From Bremerella alba (GTDB taxonomy: Bacteria; Planctomycetota; Planctomycetia; Pirellulales; Pirellulaceae): a stretch of DNA of 64,000 bases. Position 1 is the stretch's first letter, and each line of letters starts with the position of its first letter. Below the pieces are notes generated by a model. The model had not been told where the DNA came from and ran no database searches. It saw nothing but the letters and a program-made list of their open reading frames with translations. The stretch is from NCBI RefSeq assembly GCF_013618625.1, contig NZ_JABRWO010000003.1, positions 248,001 to 312,000 of the forward strand, read 5' to 3'. Below, one piece after another: positions 61,047 through 64,000 of the stretch. The translations under genes and the position numbers were made by a program.

Positions 61047-61631
61047 TCGTGTCGATGCTGATACACTCTTTATGGATGCTCGTGCGCGGTCAGTTAAGAT
61101 CCGTTGGCACTCTTCCCGAGTTATATTGACGGTCCGAGCGATGGACCAATCCTTAATTCTACTGAATCCGATGTACCAGCCTGTTGAGCCTTCGTGAGTT
61201 ACGTCGTAGATCATCAGCGAGCCATTCGAGTTGGTCTTCGTGTTGCCTGAATACCAACAATACAAATTCAGGCGATTAAGATTCCTGAATTCCCCGCCGT
61301 TGCGTTCTTCGTGCATGCCACGTGATGTGCTGTTAAGCAATTGATAGCCATCATCAGGAGTGCTAGCGAAATCACGGCATGATAGGATTCTGGAAGGGCG
61401 GAACGGGGGAAGAGGAAGGGTTGTGTTGTTCACGGAACGATTTCTAACTCCTGCCACTCCCTTAAATTTTCCTACAAAACCCAGCCAACGCTCGCCGAAC
61501 CAGTTGTCGACGTGATAGACCATGATCCCTGGAGGATGATAGAGACCTGCGTAGTGCTCGACAAACGATTCCACGATCTGAATGAAATCGGGATGGTCGT
61601 CGGACGTGAGGGGAAGAGGAATCGTAGGCAT
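61014..61631 (-). CDS. Hypothetical protein, convergent with the FAD oxidoreductase
   Basis: A 205-residue protein that I do not recognise, overlapping the previous gene's last 33 bases on the opposite strand. Its composition looks protein-like rather than shadow-like (WFGERWLGFVGKFKGVAGVRNR, GGEFRNLNRLNLYCWYSGN, MIYDVTHEGSTGWYIGFSRI), with no signal peptide or membrane segment. The C-terminus is Arg/Ser-rich. It could be a real small gene of unknown function; confidence limited by the overlap. Confidence 0.5.
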   Translation of the reverse strand: MPTIPLPLTSDDHPDFIQIVESFVEHYAGLYHPPGIMVYHVDNWFGERWLGFVGKFKGVAGVRNRSVNNTTLPLPPFRPSRILSCRDFASTPDDGYQLLNSTSRGMHEERNGGEFRNLNRLNLYCWYSGNTKTNSNGSLMIYDVTHEGSTGWYIGFSRIKDWSIARTVNITREECQRILTDRARASIKSVSASTRLLRRQDLNRI

Positions 61632-61918
61632 ATTCGATAAAGTGTGGTTCCTATGGGGCGGTAGTTACAGGACAAACCAGATGGCTTGATGGTTCATCGA
61701 AATATCGACGTCGCAGGCATCGCTAGCGTCAGAATTTGCCTGAACCATAAACTTTTCCGATGCGTATCCCTGCTCAGCGTAACTCCTCGTCGATATTCGT
61801 CTTGTCAGGAGTGGGACGTTTCAGTATTTCTCCACATTGCGTCCCAAAGCCTTACGCAAATGGGGTGCGATGGTAGGCACGGAAGCCAGCCAGAGAAGTT
61901 GATAAAGGGATTTACCGC

Positions 61919-63508
61919 ATGCAGTGGATACACCACCGACTGACGAGCGTCGTTGTAATGGCCGCGCTAAGTAATCTCGGCTTAGCAGTAGACCAGGCCG
62001 CAGCACAAGACATTGTGCCGCAACTTACGGCTCCGTCACCGATTACACCTAGTGTTCCGACTCGACCGTTGATTACCGGGATTCGCCTAAAGGGGAATGC
62101 CCAAACGGAAGAGACTCGGATTCGCTCGATGATCAAGTCACGTGCTGGGCGTGAGTTCGATCCAGAACAAATTCAATCCGACGTTCGTCGGTTGGCCGCT
62201 TCTGGTCTGTTTCGTGATGTTCAGATTCTGACGGATAAGTCGGCCGAGGGAATCTATGTCACCTTTCAGTTCGAGGAACGCCCACGGATTGGATACATCA
62301 AATTTCTCGGCAACGAATCGGTTCGCGATAAAACGCTGCTGAAAAAGTCGGAAATGAAGGTCGAAGGCACCCTCAACAAATATGTCATCGAAGAAGCCCG
62401 GTTAAAGTTGGAAGATTACTACCATACTCGAGGACACGGTAAAGCGACCGTCCAGGTGGTGGAAGGCTTGGGTCCGGAAGACCGAGGCGTCGCGTTTATG
62501 ATCCACGAGGGCCCGCTGGCACGCATTGGCACCACGACCTTCGTAGGCAATTCGATTGCTTCCGATGCCCGTCTGAAGACACAAATCAAAAGCAAGCCTG
62601 GCTGGTTTTATATCCTTAATGGTGAACTCGATAAGACTCAGGTCGAACAAGACGTCGACGGCCTAACGGCTTACTATCGAAGTCTTGGCTTCTTCAAAGC
62701 TCAAATCAATCGCATCATCGAATACAGCGATAGTGGTAAGTGGGCTTATGTTACCTTTGTGGTCGACGAAGGCCCGCGTTACGAAGTGAGGAACATCTCG
62801 TTCGTGGGGCAATCTCGCTTCGATACCGAACAGCTTTTCACGCAGATTAAAATGGAACGCGGCGAATACTTCGACCAAAAGAAGATGTCCGCCGATGTTC
62901 GCTCGATTTCTGATCTTTACGGTTCGCAAGGTTACATCCACGCCGATGTGAAAGCAGAGCCACGCTTCCTGGAGACGCCTGGTACTTTGGACCTGGTTTA
63001 CGATATCCGGGAAGGGGACCAGTATCGAGTTGGCAACGTCAACATCGAGATCTCCGGCGACTTTCCGCACACCAAGCATGCGGTGATCTTGAATCGTATG
63101 TCGCTGCAACCTGGCGATATCATCGACATCACAAAGATCCGTGACGACGAGCGTCGCATCAAAGCATCGCAGTTGTTCGTCAACGAACCACATCGTGGCG
63201 TAGCCCCTTCGATCACCGTCGCTCCGCCTGAATTGAGTGATGTTGAAACTCAGGTCGCCGAACGAGGTGGAAGTCAGACCTATCGCGGTCAGAGCCCCAC
63301 CCCGGACCCCGAGCCGCGGTACTATCCTCCGAATCAATACGCAGGACAACCTGGCGGCTATCAACAGGCTCCACCGCAGCAATTGCCTCCGCAACAGGCC
63401 GTGCCGCAGGTCAGTCGCTATTCACAGCCAATTTACCGGGAAGCTGCCGTGCCCACACCGCCGCAGCAATATCCTACTTCCGTTTATTCATCCGTGCCCA
63501 GCAACTAA
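61919..63508 (+). CDS. Exported POTRA-repeat protein without a beta-barrel
   Basis: A 529-residue protein with an N-terminal signal (VVMAALSNLGLAVDQAAAQ) and four to five POTRA modules, the domains that in BamA and TamA pass outer-membrane proteins to the barrel: TGIRLKGNAQTEETRIRSMI...; YIKFLGNESVRDKTLLKKSEM...; ARIGTTTFVGNSIASDARLKTQIKSKPGWFY...; YEVRNISFVGQSRFDTEQLFTQIKMERGEYF...; YRVGNVNIEISGDFPHTKHAVIL.... Instead of the expected 16-strand barrel, it ends in a Pro/Gln/Tyr-rich tail (about 425-529). The barrel may be in the next gene, cut by the window edge. Start ATG 61919. Likely outer-membrane biogenesis. Confidence 0.88.
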   Translation: MQWIHHRLTSVVVMAALSNLGLAVDQAAAQDIVPQLTAPSPITPSVPTRPLITGIRLKGNAQTEETRIRSMIKSRAGREFDPEQIQSDVRRLAASGLFRDVQILTDKSAEGIYVTFQFEERPRIGYIKFLGNESVRDKTLLKKSEMKVEGTLNKYVIEEARLKLEDYYHTRGHGKATVQVVEGLGPEDRGVAFMIHEGPLARIGTTTFVGNSIASDARLKTQIKSKPGWFYILNGELDKTQVEQDVDGLTAYYRSLGFFKAQINRIIEYSDSGKWAYVTFVVDEGPRYEVRNISFVGQSRFDTEQLFTQIKMERGEYFDQKKMSADVRSISDLYGSQGYIHADVKAEPRFLETPGTLDLVYDIREGDQYRVGNVNIEISGDFPHTKHAVILNRMSLQPGDIIDITKIRDDERRIKASQLFVNEPHRGVAPSITVAPPELSDVETQVAERGGSQTYRGQSPTPDPEPRYYPPNQYAGQPGGYQQAPPQQLPPQQAVPQVSRYSQPIYREAAVPTPPQQYPTSVYSSVPSN

Positions 63509-63566
63509 GAAGCCTGGTTCAGCTCGATTTCCCCCCCGAGCACCAACGCTGAATGAGGACCCCTAG

Positions 63567-64000
63567 GTGGACAGAAGCGGACAACTGCTGAAGATAACCC
63601 TCGCTCTGAGTCTCGTCGCTGGTACATGTGCCGGATGGAACTCGGTTTCGGCTCAGGAATGGACTGGCGGAAGCTACGGGCAACAAGCGGCTCCCAACTG
63701 GAATGTGCAGGGACGCGACAACCAAGGTTATCCAGGAAGCGCACAGAACTGGGATGCGTACGATCGCACAGCGTACGAATCTTCGCCCGGCAATCCGAAC
63801 CAATACCGAAATGGAATGCCTGCCTCGGGTGCTCCGATAGGCGCCCACGATCCCTATCAACAGTATCAGCAACCGGTTCAACCGGTTCAGTACCAACAGG
63901 GGTACCCATCGCCATCGAATCCGGAGACCGGTATGTATAGCCAGGATCCTTCAGGGTATCCCTATGGCAGTCCGCCGATTCCGGCACCGGTTACGGGGCC
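63567..64000 (+). CDS. Secreted Gln/Tyr/Pro-rich protein, 3' end outside the window
   Basis: A frame open from GTG 63567 (eight bases after a GAGGA) to the end of the window, at least 144 codons. It encodes a signal peptide (LLKITLALSLVAGTCAGWNSVSAQ) then low-complexity sequence rich in Gln, Tyr, Pro, Gly and Asn (YQQYQQPVQPVQYQQGYPSPSNPETG). This composition repeats the tail of the preceding POTRA protein. Because a signal and matching linker start immediately after a POTRA-only protein, it is a candidate for the missing beta-barrel partner, which would lie beyond the right edge. Confidence 0.6.
   Translation, partial: MDRSGQLLKITLALSLVAGTCAGWNSVSAQEWTGGSYGQQAAPNWNVQGRDNQGYPGSAQNWDAYDRTAYESSPGNPNQYRNGMPASGAPIGAHDPYQQYQQPVQPVQYQQGYPSPSNPETGMYSQDPSGYPYGSPPIPAPVTG

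Overview
The window looks like chromosome from a planctomycete of the Pirellulaceae type (Blastopirellula/Bremerella/Rhodopirellula-like). This is inferred from several things seen in the sequence. A secreted protein opens with a LERKDLLAGD-type planctomycetal surface motif and carries dockerin-like repeats. A POTRA-only protein is followed by a separate secreted Gln/Tyr/Pro-rich protein. Coiled-coil and proline-rich proteins, CATGCCCACG/CGTGGGCATG and G-rich palindromic repeats, and many TTG/GTG starts also fit. No 16S gene is present, so the assignment rests on gene content and style only. Content is mostly housekeeping; I see no prophage, CRISPR array, transposase or classical defence island.

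Layout. 0-4.3 kb: a DUF4261 protein cut by the left edge, then xerC, a small conserved protein and a lipoprotein on the minus strand, a bacillithiol-type deacetylase (bshB1) and a small lipoprotein. 4.3-16 kb: an M32 carboxypeptidase, then the translation cluster, which in transcriptional (minus) order reads thrS, infC, [three unrelated genes], rpmI, rplT, pheS, pheT. The classical thrS-infC-rpmI-rplT-pheST order is kept but split by an approximately 3 kb insertion holding a membrane protein and two glycosyltransferases; infC appears to start at ATC. 16-24 kb: tRNA-Val(GAC), a Bcp peroxiredoxin, the dockerin-repeat protein, slyX, transketolase and a 759-residue coiled-coil protein.

24-32 kb: a 2Fe-2S ferredoxin, then trkA and trkH (potassium uptake; TrkH has an extra roughly 110-residue domain), a secreted protein, a DASS carboxylate transporter, SppA and a TIM-barrel sugar isomerase-like protein. 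32-34 kb: repeat-rich DNA around an Arg/Pro-rich protein of unknown function. 34-45.5 kb: a sirtuin, a GntP-type transporter with a large insertion, a S41 C-terminal processing peptidase, an MMPL/RND transporter, glnA, and an mtnA-ald pair. 45.5-50 kb: der, a family-4 uracil-DNA glycosylase, and a serine/threonine kinase fused to a degenerate receiver domain.

50-58.9 kb: an informational cluster: a GlmU-like nucleotidyltransferase, prs, an orphan groES (minus), rplY, pth, rpsF, ssb, rplI, dnaB, bpt and a membrane protein. 58.9-64 kb: a secreted FAD oxidoreductase with a golvesin-like C-terminus, a hypothetical gene, the POTRA-only protein, and the start of the downstream secreted protein, cut by the right edge.

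The most interesting non-routine signals are: the interrupted translation operon with an ATC-initiated infC; the kinase with a receiver domain lacking its phospho-acceptor Asp; the apparently split BamA-like system; two ion/solute transporters carrying large soluble insertions; palindromic repeats showing a compensatory base-pair change; and several unexplained dyads in intergenic regions.
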